DNA from: Chloroflexota bacterium
GTDB lineage: Bacteria > Chloroflexota > Anaerolineae > Aggregatilineales > Phototrophicaceae
Assembly (NCBI GenBank): GCA_010092805.1
Contig: JAADYY010000120.1
Coordinates: forward strand, 1-22,231
Direction: 5' to 3'
DNA: 22,231 nt
Numbering within the stretch: position 1 is the first letter of the stretch; each line of letters starts with the position of its first letter. Positions 11,046-19,237 of the stretch are shown here, one piece after another. Under the pieces are notes generated by a model, which worked only from the letters and a program-made list of their open reading frames with translations, had not been told where the DNA came from and ran no database searches. Both the position numbers and the translations under genes were made by a program.

Positions 11046-11089
11046 AAAAAGCCCCACAATTCACGGCTGCATACGGTGAACTGTGGGGC
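11046..11089 (-). terminator. Intrinsic terminator of the giant secreted protein gene
   Basis: On the - strand a 14-position stem with one mismatch, formed by 11089-11076 and 11064-11051, closes an 11-base loop and is followed directly by five Ts (complement of 11046-11050). It lies about 150 bases after the stop of the 11239-16875 gene and separates it from the hypothetical gene downstream. Confidence 0.88.
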
Positions 11090-11238
11090 CAGCGCTTCAT
11101 CCCAAACTGGCTGCCAGCGGCATAGGCATAGTTACGCTGCTGCGGACAGTGCGATGAGCAACGCGCGTACCGCCCTACTCAGTGCTTGACTGACTCGGGC
11201 GGCACTCGCAGCAATTACTTAGCGATCCGCGCAATCCA
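11090..11238. other. 3' untranslated stretch of the giant gene
   Basis: About 150 bases lie between the stop codon at 11239 and the terminator. I see no reading frame, repeat or further hairpin of note here. Confidence 0.5.
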
Positions 11239-14200
11239 TCAGAACCCAGGCAGTTCCGCAGCCGGGGCTTCGATGGCCGGGTCGGCGTTGTCGGCGACGG
11301 TCACGATGGCGGTGTAGTCGGTGTAGCCACCATCCTTATCCATCACGCGCCCAACCGCCGTATACACCCCGGCGTTCGGGTACACGCAGTCAATCATCGG
11401 GGACAGGCTGTCGCGGTGCTCAAACAACCCATCGCTGTTGCAGTCAACCGCGAAGGTGAAGCCGACAGCAGTATCAATCGAGCTGGGGTCAAAGACGTTG
11501 CCGAAGCCGAAGGTTGCCGCCCCACCCGGCACAATCACGCCGGATACGTTGGCGAAGCTCGCCGTCGGTGGCACGTTGACGATTTCCAGATCGAAGCTGG
11601 TCTCCCGTGTCTCGCCGCTCTCCACAGCCTCGGCAGTGATGGTCACCGTCTGCGGATTGGGCAGACTATCCGGCGATTCAAACGTCCATGTCCACGTACC
11701 GTTACCGTTATTGACGATGTTGCCAACGCTTGCGCTCAGCGTCACATCACGGTTGACCGTGCCGCCGTTGGTCGCCAGCGCACCCTCGTCCACAACCATT
11801 GCCATGTTGTTCGGGTTCGCCGCGTTCTGTGTGTCGGTGAGCACGAACGCGAATTCGTTCTGGAGCATGGTGGCGGCACTCAGATCATCGTCATCAAGCT
11901 CAGTAGTCACCTGGACATTATCGAACTGAACGATGGTGGGCGTGGCCCCCCAGTGCCCGGTAGCGAACAGACCCACTGTCAGCACTTCGTCAGCGTCATC
12001 CCCAAACTCGAGGGGGATTTGCGCGACCTGCGTCCAGTTCACACCGTCGGCTGATACATAAGCGGTGATCTCTTCCTCATCGCGGGTCATGCGCATCCAG
12101 GCGTTGGGCAGTGTGAATTCGCCGCCGTACGTGTTGTTCAGGAAGTTGTACTGGAAGTTGTAACCGTTGCCCGGCGTGACAGCCAGCAGCGCATACGGAG
12201 CCAGCGGATTAGCCGACTGCTTGATCATGATACCTGCCTTGGCCCAGCCGCTGCTGGCACTCTGCGAGGTGACGCGGGCGATAATCTCGCCTTCTTCACC
12301 CAGTGGCTGCCAGACGTAGTGGAAGGTATCGTTGACTGTCCAGATGTCACCCGCACCGACTTGCAGCGTGAAGACATCACCGTTCAGGCTGGCCGAACCG
12401 GGGCTGGCGGGTGTGCCCACATCCTGGCTTGTCCACGGCGCGGGCACCTGGCTGACAGGCGGTGCCACCGTGATCGTGACCGTCGCTTCGTTGCTGTCGT
12501 CTTCGCCATCGTTCGCGGTGAAGGTGAACGTGTCGATGCCGTTGAAACCGAGGTTCGGGGTGTAGGTCAGATCCGGCGCGGTGCCGCTGAGCGTCCCATT
12601 GGCGGGCTGCGTCACGATGGTGTACGTGAGTGCCTGCGGCCCGTCCGCATCGCCGACGGCCAGCGTGATGTCAACCGGAGTATCAGCATCAGCGCTCACA
12701 TCCAGATCATCGGCCTGCGGCGGGATGTTGGTGGGCGTCGTCGAGACACTGACGTTATCAAAGCGCGCTGTCCCCAGTTCGCCGTAGTGCCCGGTCGTGA
12801 ACAGACCGATGGTGACATCCGCCGTCATCGGGATGGTGGTCTGGGCCACCTGAGTCCAGGTCACGCCGTCGGTGGAGGTGAACGCCGTGATGACATCGCC
12901 CGTCCGCGAGAGACGCAGCCAGGTATCCGGCAGCGTGAACGGCCCAGCCCCGATGTCGCTGAGGAAGTTGTACTGGAAGTGCAGCCCGTTACCCGGCGTC
13001 GCCGCCAGCATCGCGTACGGTGCCAGTGCCTCAGCCGATTCCTTGATCATGACACCGGCCTTAGCCCAATCGCTGTCCGCGTTCTGAGCGGTGATGCGTG
13101 CGGTGATCTCACCGTCGCCATTCAGCGGTTGGTAAACATAGTGGAACACGTCGTTAACGCCCCAGATGTCGCCCGTGCCGCTCTGAAGGACGAACTGATC
13201 TTCATTGAAGCTCGCCGAACCCGCCGGGTCGGGGGTGCCAATATCCGTGCCCACCCAGGGAGCGGGCAGTTCGCTGGCTGGTGTCGTCACTGTGATCGAA
13301 ACCGTCGCGGTGTTGCTGTCGGCCAGCCCGTCGTTGACCGCAAAGGTGAACGAGTCCGGGCCGAAGTAGCCCACGTTCGGCGTATAGGTCAAATCCGGCG
13401 CGGTGCCGCTGAGCGTCCCGTTGGTCGGCTGCGTCAAAACGTTGTAAGCGAGCGGATCTGGCCCGTCGGGGTCGCTGGCTTCCAGCGTGATGGCGGCGGC
13501 AGTATCGATGGGCGTCACCACTTCAGCATTCAGCGCCACAGGTGCCGCATTGCCCAGATCGGTGTTGACCATCACGTTGTCGAACGTCGCGGTCGCGGCC
13601 AAGCCCCAGTGCGCCGACACAAACAGACCGACCGTTACATCCGGCTGCATCGGCACGAGCACCTGGCCGATTTCCGTCCACGTCACGCCGTCTGCGGAAC
13701 TCGCCGCAGTGATCGTGTCGCCCAGGCGGGTCAAACGCAGCCAGGTATCCGGGAGTGTGTAGGCCCCACCCGCGATGTCATTGAGGAAGTTGTGATGGAA
13801 GCGCAGCCCATTGTCCGGCGTGGCGGCCAGCAGTGCATATGGCGCGAACGGTTCCGCCGACTCCTTGATGATGATGCCAGCCTTAGCCCACTCGCTGTCC
13901 GCGGTCAGGCTGGTGAGGCGCGCAATGATCTCACCGTTGCCGCTCAACGGCTGGTAGACGTAGTGCAGATCGTCGTTGAGGCCCCAGACATCGCCCGTGC
14001 CCGCAGTGACCGTGAAGACATCGCTTTCGAAGCCCGCGTCACCTTCCGGAACTGGATCACCGATGTCCTGATGCACCCAGGGTGCGGGCAGCGGCGCAGC
14101 CCCCGGATCAACCTCAATCGTGACGGTGGCGGTGTTGCTATCGGCAGCCCCATCGTTGGCGTTGAAGGTGAATGTGTCGGTGCCGATGAACTCGAGGTTC

Positions 14201-16875
14201 GGGGTGTAAATCAGGTTCGGCGCGGTACCGTTGAGCGTGCCGTTGGCCGGCTCGGTCAAGACGTTGTAGGTGAGCGGCTGCGGCCCATCCGAATCGCTGG
14301 CGGTCAGCGCGACGGCGACGGGCGAGTCACTGGTCGTCGCGGTCATGACATCCTCCGCGACGGGCGGAATGTTGACCGTCTCATCCGAGACACTCACATT
14401 GTCGAAGTACGCGGTGCTGAGCAGGCCAGCGTCGTGCGAACCCACCATCATACCGATAGTGACATCGTCTGCCATCGGGATATCGGCGCTGCCAACCGAC
14501 TGCCAGCTCACCCCATCCGCCGAGACATACGACGTGATGGTATCGCCAGAACGAGTCAGGCGCACCCAGCCGTTCGGGAAGGTGTACGGGCCACCTGCGG
14601 TCGAATTCGAGTAGTCCCACTGGAAGGTGGTGCCATTTTCCGGCGTGACGGCCATCAGCGCGTAGGGCGCAAACGGATCCAGCGACTCACGGATCATCAC
14701 ACCCGCTTTGGCCCAGGCGTTCGTGTTGGTCTGCGACGTGACGCGCGCGATGATCTCGCCGTCGCCGGAGAGTGTCTGGTAAACATAGTGGAACTGATCG
14801 TTGACCAGCCAAATGTCGATGCCTGCGCCTTCCAGCACGTAAGTGTCGCTGGTGGAGAGGTAGCGCGCAGCACCCGCGCGTTCCGGCGCACCCACATCTG
14901 TGCTGACCCAGGGCGCGGGCAGCGGCGCGATCTCTTCGAAGAACGCGGTGTAACTGGTATCTACGCCCGGCGTGCTGATGGTCTGGGCTTGATCGCCGTC
15001 GTTCGACCAGTGCGAGAAGACATATTCTGTGTTGCCAATGTACTGCGGCGACGGCGCGTTCAGGTTGCGCAACACGCCCGTGACCGCCGTTTCCGTGAGC
15101 GAGCTGGTGAACGGAATGCCGTCAACCGTGAAGCGCAGCCCCGGAATGTTGCTGTTGACGTTGAGCTGGATCAGGTTCGGGTAGACGTTGGTCGAGGTCG
15201 TGCGCGACAGCCCTGCCGAGTCGGTCACCGTCAGGTAAACGCGATACCAGGTCGTATCGACATTATCCGGTACAGTCGGGATGTCGAACGTCCCGCTGCG
15301 CTGGCCGATCACTGGCTGGAAGAACGGGTGCGTATGATCGTCGTGGTGGAACACGAACAGCCACGAGAACGCGCTGTCCGGCAGGTTGCCATCTTCAGGG
15401 TCAAAACCGGTGCCGTCGAAAGCGATGGTGTCACCCGCGTCGTACAGGAAGCCTTCCAGCGGCGCGAGGATGGTCGGGGTCGGTGGTTCGTTACCCACCG
15501 TGATCATCATCGAACGTTCGCGGCTCTTGTCGCCGTCATCGACGGTCAGTGTCGCGGTGTAGATGCCGTTGGCGGTGTAGACGTGCGTCGGGTTGGGATT
15601 GGTGGAGATGTTGCCGTCGCCAAAATCCCAGTTGTAGTTGAGTGGGTCACCGTCCAGATCATAGGTACCCGCCGATGAGAAGTTCACCGTCAGCGGTGCC
15701 AGGCCAGCGGTCGGGTCGGCGTCCATCTCGACGATGGGCGTGCGGTTACCGCTCGAAGGCTGGATCACAAACAGCGCCCCCGGATAGATCGTCATGCCGT
15801 ACAGGTTGCCGTCCGGCCCCTGCGTGAGCTGCACGACTGTGCCCGCATCGTCGTCGAACAGATTGTCCGAAATCACCGACGAATACTGCGAGTCGAACAC
15901 CAAATAACGAATCCAACCACCGGTGTAGTCGCCGTAGAAGAACACACCATCATAGTCGGGGCCGAAGGCTTGGCCCTCGAAGATTTCAGCGGCGGTGATA
16001 GCACCACCATTGCGCGGCGCGTCGTCATGCGGGTAAGCGAAGATTGGGTTGACATAGGGGCAGCCGGTGCAGGGGCCTTCGACAAACGGCCAGCCATAGT
16101 TCGCGCCGCCTTCAACGATGACGACCTCTTCCCACAGGCTGCCGCCCACATCACCGACAATCGCGCGGCCATCCGGCAGGAAGTCGAAGCGGAAGCCGTT
16201 GCGAATACCATAGCCCCAAATCGATTCCAGCACGCCCGGCACACCCACAAACGGGTTATCCGCCGGAATCGTGCCATCGGGGTTGATGCGGTGGAGCTTG
16301 CCGTGAATGTTGCTCAGGTCTTGGGCGTTGGGGTTGATGACGTTGATACCCATCGACCAGTACAGCATCCCATCCGGGCCAAACCGCACCTCGCCGCCGT
16401 GATGCCAGATGTTCGACTGTTGGTTCGACTCAAGCAAAATCACCTCCGACGCCAGGTCGATGGTGTCGTTGATCATGGTCAAACGCGACAGGCGGTTGTA
16501 ATTTGCCGCCGAGGTGTAAGAAACGTACAGATACCCGTTCTGCTCAAAGTTGGGGTCCGGCTCGATCCCCAGCAGACCACGCTCGTCCGCGCCTTCCGAG
16601 GGCAGCACCGCCAACGTGATGAGCGGTTCGGACTGCAAGACACCGTTAGCAAAAACGCGAATCGCCCCTGATTTTTCGGTGATCAGGATACGACCGTCAG
16701 GGAGAAACCGGAAAGCAGTCGGCTCATTCAAGCCGGTCACCAACTCCAGCTTCTCGAATGCCTCTGGCGGCGCAGCTTCGACGACCGCCACATCGCCTCC
16801 CGAAAGTGCCGGGGCGAGCAGCAGCAGGAGTGTGGCCACCAAGATGGTGAGTATGCGCAAGCGATGATAATTCAT
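11239..16875 (-). CDS. Giant secreted glucose/sorbosone-dehydrogenase-like protein with PKD, DUF1349/LamG-like and tandem-95 repeats
   Basis: This 1878-residue protein is predicted to be exported. It has a signal peptide (RLR then a leucine-rich core, about 1-34). Residues 40-370 form a beta-propeller like PQQ-dependent aldose/sorbosone dehydrogenases, with a conserved HHGGEVRFGPDG stretch near 158 in the region of the family's catalytic His. A PKD domain follows at about 381-457 (WDFGDG near 415), then Ig-like and InlB-repeat-like segments to about 647. Four DUF1349/LamG-like sandwiches lie at about 650-828, 926-1106, 1203-1380 and 1477-1658, separated by three cadherin-like tandem-95 domains. 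Two Ig/PKD-like domains end the chain. There is no C-terminal anchor or sorting motif. Likely jobs are periplasmic or surface sugar oxidation, or glycan binding, but activity is unproven. The ATG at 16875 is chosen because GGGAG sits 6 bases upstream and the signal peptide begins there; a longer in-frame version to 16986 lacks both. A terminator follows at 11046-11089. Confidence 0.88.
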   Translation of the reverse strand: MNYHRLRILTILVATLLLLLAPALSGGDVAVVEAAPPEAFEKLELVTGLNEPTAFRFLPDGRILITEKSGAIRVFANGVLQSEPLITLAVLPSEGADERGLLGIEPDPNFEQNGYLYVSYTSAANYNRLSRLTMINDTIDLASEVILLESNQQSNIWHHGGEVRFGPDGMLYWSMGINVINPNAQDLSNIHGKLHRINPDGTIPADNPFVGVPGVLESIWGYGIRNGFRFDFLPDGRAIVGDVGGSLWEEVVIVEGGANYGWPFVEGPCTGCPYVNPIFAYPHDDAPRNGGAITAAEIFEGQAFGPDYDGVFFYGDYTGGWIRYLVFDSQYSSVISDNLFDDDAGTVVQLTQGPDGNLYGMTIYPGALFVIQPSSGNRTPIVEMDADPTAGLAPLTVNFSSAGTYDLDGDPLNYNWDFGDGNISTNPNPTHVYTANGIYTATLTVDDGDKSRERSMMITVGNEPPTPTILAPLEGFLYDAGDTIAFDGTGFDPEDGNLPDSAFSWLFVFHHDDHTHPFFQPVIGQRSGTFDIPTVPDNVDTTWYRVYLTVTDSAGLSRTTSTNVYPNLIQLNVNSNIPGLRFTVDGIPFTSSLTETAVTGVLRNLNAPSPQYIGNTEYVFSHWSNDGDQAQTISTPGVDTSYTAFFEEIAPLPAPWVSTDVGAPERAGAARYLSTSDTYVLEGAGIDIWLVNDQFHYVYQTLSGDGEIIARVTSQTNTNAWAKAGVMIRESLDPFAPYALMAVTPENGTTFQWDYSNSTAGGPYTFPNGWVRLTRSGDTITSYVSADGVSWQSVGSADIPMADDVTIGMMVGSHDAGLLSTAYFDNVSVSDETVNIPPVAEDVMTATTSDSPVAVALTASDSDGPQPLTYNVLTEPANGTLNGTAPNLIYTPNLEFIGTDTFTFNANDGAADSNTATVTIEVDPGAAPLPAPWVHQDIGDPVPEGDAGFESDVFTVTAGTGDVWGLNDDLHYVYQPLSGNGEIIARLTSLTADSEWAKAGIIIKESAEPFAPYALLAATPDNGLRFHHNFLNDIAGGAYTLPDTWLRLTRLGDTITAASSADGVTWTEIGQVLVPMQPDVTVGLFVSAHWGLAATATFDNVMVNTDLGNAAPVALNAEVVTPIDTAAAITLEASDPDGPDPLAYNVLTQPTNGTLSGTAPDLTYTPNVGYFGPDSFTFAVNDGLADSNTATVSITVTTPASELPAPWVGTDIGTPDPAGSASFNEDQFVLQSGTGDIWGVNDVFHYVYQPLNGDGEITARITAQNADSDWAKAGVMIKESAEALAPYAMLAATPGNGLHFQYNFLSDIGAGPFTLPDTWLRLSRTGDVITAFTSTDGVTWTQVAQTTIPMTADVTIGLFTTGHYGELGTARFDNVSVSTTPTNIPPQADDLDVSADADTPVDITLAVGDADGPQALTYTIVTQPANGTLSGTAPDLTYTPNLGFNGIDTFTFTANDGEDDSNEATVTITVAPPVSQVPAPWTSQDVGTPASPGSASLNGDVFTLQVGAGDIWTVNDTFHYVWQPLGEEGEIIARVTSQSASSGWAKAGIMIKQSANPLAPYALLAVTPGNGYNFQYNFLNNTYGGEFTLPNAWMRMTRDEEEITAYVSADGVNWTQVAQIPLEFGDDADEVLTVGLFATGHWGATPTIVQFDNVQVTTELDDDDLSAATMLQNEFAFVLTDTQNAANPNNMAMVVDEGALATNGGTVNRDVTLSASVGNIVNNGNGTWTWTFESPDSLPNPQTVTITAEAVESGETRETSFDLEIVNVPPTASFANVSGVIVPGGAATFGFGNVFDPSSIDTAVGFTFAVDCNSDGLFEHRDSLSPMIDCVYPNAGVYTAVGRVMDKDGGYTDYTAIVTVADNADPAIEAPAAELPGF
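11890..14930 (-). repeat. Tandem ~825-bp coding repeats: four DUF1349/LamG-like modules, three with a tandem-95 module
   Basis: The module start (a PAPW motif) recurs near 14907, 14078, 13254 and 12435, a period of about 819-829 bp or 275 residues. Units 1-3 each contain a sandwich domain followed by a cadherin-like domain; unit 4 has only the sandwich. Conserved pieces include WAKAGVMI or close variants, APYALLA, and DGVTW or DGVSW. At DNA level a 27-base stretch is identical between units 2 and 3 (13393-13419 and 12571-12597), so some conversion or duplication is recent, whereas unit 1 differs at several of these positions. Confidence 0.9.
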
Positions 16876-16881
16876 CTGTGG

Positions 16882-16886
16882 CTCCC
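16882..16886 (-). promoter_or_regulatory. Ribosome binding site deciding the start of the giant secreted protein
   Basis: GGGAG on the - strand lies 6 bases before the ATG at 16875. The signal peptide begins at this ATG, so this start is preferred over the in-frame ATG at 16986. Confidence 0.75.
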
Positions 16887-17360
16887 AAATATGAATGCGA
16901 TACAAAACATGAAATCGTGAAAGCACGGCCAAGTTGTCGGTGTCTTCGGTCTGTGCACTATCTTTGATGCGAAAACCTCCCGTCATCCTCAGTCATGCTC
17001 AACCACACAGCATATGAGCAAAGCGCGGCTATTGTACGAGAGTCACAACGATTGGGGGGATGATCGCACCGCGCCCGAAGTTTGGTGAAATACCTCCCTG
17101 TGTGTTGACCATGTTGCGCCCCCGGCGACGAAACCCGTCCCTCTGGCCTACGGGCTTCCCATCACGTTGTCAAACAATACCGTTTGCTCCCCCAACATAG
17201 AAGAATGGAGCTATTGACTACATAACTTTACAGCGAAATGGCGTCGATGTCGCAAAAACTAACGGATTTCAGAGGCTTATTTACGCGGCGGCCCGCACCT
17301 GAAGCTGATCTGAAAAGATACCGAAGTTTGTAAAAGTTTGGTCTTCGTTGCAGAAGTCTG

Positions 17361-17369
17361 TGCTATAAC
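17361..17369 (+). promoter_or_regulatory. Extended -10 promoter candidate for the glycan cluster
   Basis: TGCTATAAC is a TGnTATAAC extended -10, five of six to TATAAT plus the TG dinucleotide. There is no good -35 at optimal spacing (TTGGTC at 17338 is 20 bases away), which extended -10 promoters tolerate. It would give a leader of about 235 bases before the TTG start at 17611. Confidence 0.4.
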
Positions 17370-17600
17370 AACGCTGTCGTTCAATTCTTCTATGTGTAGC
17401 GTCTTTACAGCAATTCACGACATAGCATTATTTTTAACGTGTTGGTGAAGGTTTGCTACTTCCGCTTGTGAAAAAGGTGATTGCCTGACCAACGGCACCC
17501 CATTGTAGCGGAATACCCTGCCAACCGGGGCAATAGTCAGGATTGTAATACTTGTATAGGCGTCAACAGCATCATTGCGGCAGGTAGCGCATTCATTATT

Positions 17601-17605
17601 GGAGG
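17601..17605 (+). promoter_or_regulatory. Ribosome binding site supporting a TTG start
   Basis: GGAGG at 17601-17605 lies 5 bases before TTG at 17611. An upstream in-frame TTG at 17575 has no Shine-Dalgarno sequence, and GTG at 17606 leads straight to a stop, so TTG at 17611 is preferred. Confidence 0.75.
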
Positions 17606-17610
17606 GTGAG

Positions 17611-19176
17611 TTGAACATCGTAAAGCGGACACAACGCACGAACAGCCGAGATGGACGAATTTTAGCGCTTGCGCTGCTGGCAATTGTCTTGTCCGTCGCG
17701 AGCTACATCATTTTCTTCAACCAGGGAACCGTCCTGGGCAACCCAGACTCCTGGGCGCGGCTCTTGATCGCACGGAAAGTGGTCGATAGTTGGACGCCTG
17801 GGTTCGCACAGCTTGGCGGGGTGTGGCTGCCGCTGACACACATCGGTTCGCTGCCATTCATCGGCAGTGACTTCATGTACGAAACCGGGCTGGCGGCCAG
17901 CATCATCTCGATGGTGTCGTTTGTGTTCACCTCAATCTACCTTTATAAGCTGCTGGTCGCGCTCACGGGTGATAAGAACGCTGGGTTGTTGGGTGCGTTC
18001 ATCTTCATGATCAACCCCAACATGCTCTACCTGCAATCCACCCCCATGACGGAAATGCCGCTGTATCTGACGATTGTCGCGTCAAGCTTCTACCTGGTGC
18101 GTTACATCCAGGACCCAGATCAGCGGATTGGCTCGTTGTTCTGGAGCGGCTTGTTCATCGCTGCGGGCACACTCATCCGCTACGAAGCCTGGCTGCTGCT
18201 GCCGGTGCAAGGCATGTTGATTCTGTTTGTGCTGCTGGTGCGCCGCTTCCGCTTCCGCAAGATTGAATCGCACATCATCTACTGGGCCTATTGGGCAGGC
18301 TTCGGCGTCGCCGTCTGGTTCCTGTGGAACCTCGTCATCTTTGGCGACCCGCTGCACTTCCAGCGCGGTGAATACGCCCAGCCATCGCTGTGGGTCACCA
18401 ACGAGATCACAATGGGCAGCCTCAATCTGTCCTTCATGACCTACTGGCTGGCGACGCTCGCCAATGTCGGCCCCATTTTGTATCTAGGCATTCTCGCTTT
18501 AATCCTGTATCCGCTGAGTTCGCGGCTGCGGCTCGCCACCCTGGTCCCGCTGACATGGGTCGCCATTTTCCCGGCGTTCGTGCTCATGCTGTATCTGGGT
18601 CAGCGCCCGCTGCGCGTGCCTGAATTGACGGACACCATGTACAACGTGCGCTTCGCGCTGGTGATGGTGCTGCCGGTAGCGGTCGCCATCGCTTACATCA
18701 GCCGACGCCGTTGGTGGTTGCAGTCGGCGTTTTCGGCGCTGGCAGTGCTTTCGACGGCTTACCTCGTTTTGTCCGGCAACATCATCAACGTCAACGAGGC
18801 CATCCAGAATACCACTGCCAATGTCTATCTCGAGCAAGTCGAGGCCGCCAACTGGCTTGAGGAAAACTACGATGGTCGCCCCATCCTGCTCGAGTCGTTT
18901 GGGAATGAAGGCCTCCTGTTCGAATCCAACATTTCCATGCGCCGCCTGATCTACGAAGGCACCTACCAGATTTGGGACCGGGCGCTGGACAAGCCGCAGG
19001 CCTATGTGGACTGGATCGTGATGCGTCATTCGGGGGTGCAAGACGAGGACGGTAACCTGCTGGGCGACCGACTGTGGCGTGATGTGCGCACCCAAGAAGA
19101 TTTCCTCGAGAACTTCAAGCTCGTATACAACACTGGCAGCGTCGAGATTTATATGTCCGTCAAACCGACGGTCTGA
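17611..19176 (+). CDS. GT-C fold membrane glycosyltransferase (PMT/ArnT-like)
   Basis: This polytopic inner-membrane enzyme of 521 residues is predicted to transfer a sugar from a polyprenyl-phosphate donor on the outer face of the membrane. The first helix (about 17-36) is followed by an extracytoplasmic loop with NPDSW at 44-48, whose Asp46 sits where GT-C enzymes keep their acidic catalytic residue. Further family-like features are TEMP at 147-150 and LIRYEAW at 188-194. About eight to ten more helices lead to a soluble C-terminal domain of about 110 residues. The acceptor (protein, lipid or glycan) cannot be inferred. The start is TTG at 17611, from the ribosome binding site just upstream. 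The next gene begins 61 bases later with no terminator between, so they probably share a transcript. The GT-C assignment is reasonable; the specific family is tentative. Confidence 0.8.
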   Translation: MNIVKRTQRTNSRDGRILALALLAIVLSVASYIIFFNQGTVLGNPDSWARLLIARKVVDSWTPGFAQLGGVWLPLTHIGSLPFIGSDFMYETGLAASIISMVSFVFTSIYLYKLLVALTGDKNAGLLGAFIFMINPNMLYLQSTPMTEMPLYLTIVASSFYLVRYIQDPDQRIGSLFWSGLFIAAGTLIRYEAWLLLPVQGMLILFVLLVRRFRFRKIESHIIYWAYWAGFGVAVWFLWNLVIFGDPLHFQRGEYAQPSLWVTNEITMGSLNLSFMTYWLATLANVGPILYLGILALILYPLSSRLRLATLVPLTWVAIFPAFVLMLYLGQRPLRVPELTDTMYNVRFALVMVLPVAVAIAYISRRRWWLQSAFSALAVLSTAYLVLSGNIINVNEAIQNTTANVYLEQVEAANWLEENYDGRPILLESFGNEGLLFESNISMRRLIYEGTYQIWDRALDKPQAYVDWIVMRHSGVQDEDGNLLGDRLWRDVRTQEDFLENFKLVYNTGSVEIYMSVKPTV

Positions 19177-19224
19177 TCAACCTCATCATCTTTAATCTTT
19201 TTATCGCTCATCTATGCTCTGAAT

Positions 19225-19231
19225 GAGGGGG
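19225..19231 (+). promoter_or_regulatory. Ribosome binding site supporting a GTG start for the GT2 gene
   Basis: GAGGGGG at 19225-19231 lies 6 bases before GTG at 19238. The in-frame ATG at 19223 has no Shine-Dalgarno sequence ahead of it and itself overlaps this element, so the GTG start is favoured. Confidence 0.65.
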
Positions 19232-19237
19232 TGTACC

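Larger units (their letters stand above)
16876..17610. other. Non-coding divergent region between the giant secreted protein and the glycan cluster
   Basis: About 735 bases without a convincing gene. The half near 17200-17580 is noticeably more AT-rich than the coding flanks. It contains an extended -10 element on the + strand at 17361-17369, two competing inverted repeats at 17480-17541, and a - strand TACAAT at 17036-17031 lacking a good -35. The length and AT content suggest regulated promoters for both flanking transcription units, but no regulator-binding motif can be named. Confidence 0.55.

Noticed and set aside
11239..11280. LPXTG-like sorting signal at the C-terminus of the giant protein (ends in ELPGF)
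   Set aside because: There is no LPXTG, no hydrophobic helix and no positive tail, so sortase anchoring is not supported.
11890..14930. Regularly spaced repeats that might suggest a CRISPR-like or satellite array
   Set aside because: The period is about 825 bp and the repeats are in-frame protein domains, so they are coding repeats.
12319..15678. An 1119-codon open frame on the + strand antisense to the giant secreted protein
   Set aside because: Its translation is Arg/Gly/Val-rich without domains or a signal peptide, and it lies opposite a repeat protein with clear domains. Codon bias of the GC-rich sense strand keeps the antisense frame free of stops, and the repeats propagate this openness.
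15970..16671. A 233-codon + strand frame antisense to the propeller domain
   Set aside because: The opposite strand encodes a well-conserved sugar-dehydrogenase-like domain; this frame shows no motif.
16876..16986. Longer N-terminus for the giant secreted protein starting at 16986
   Set aside because: It would bury the signal peptide 37 residues inside the protein, and GGGAG is correctly placed for the ATG at 16875.
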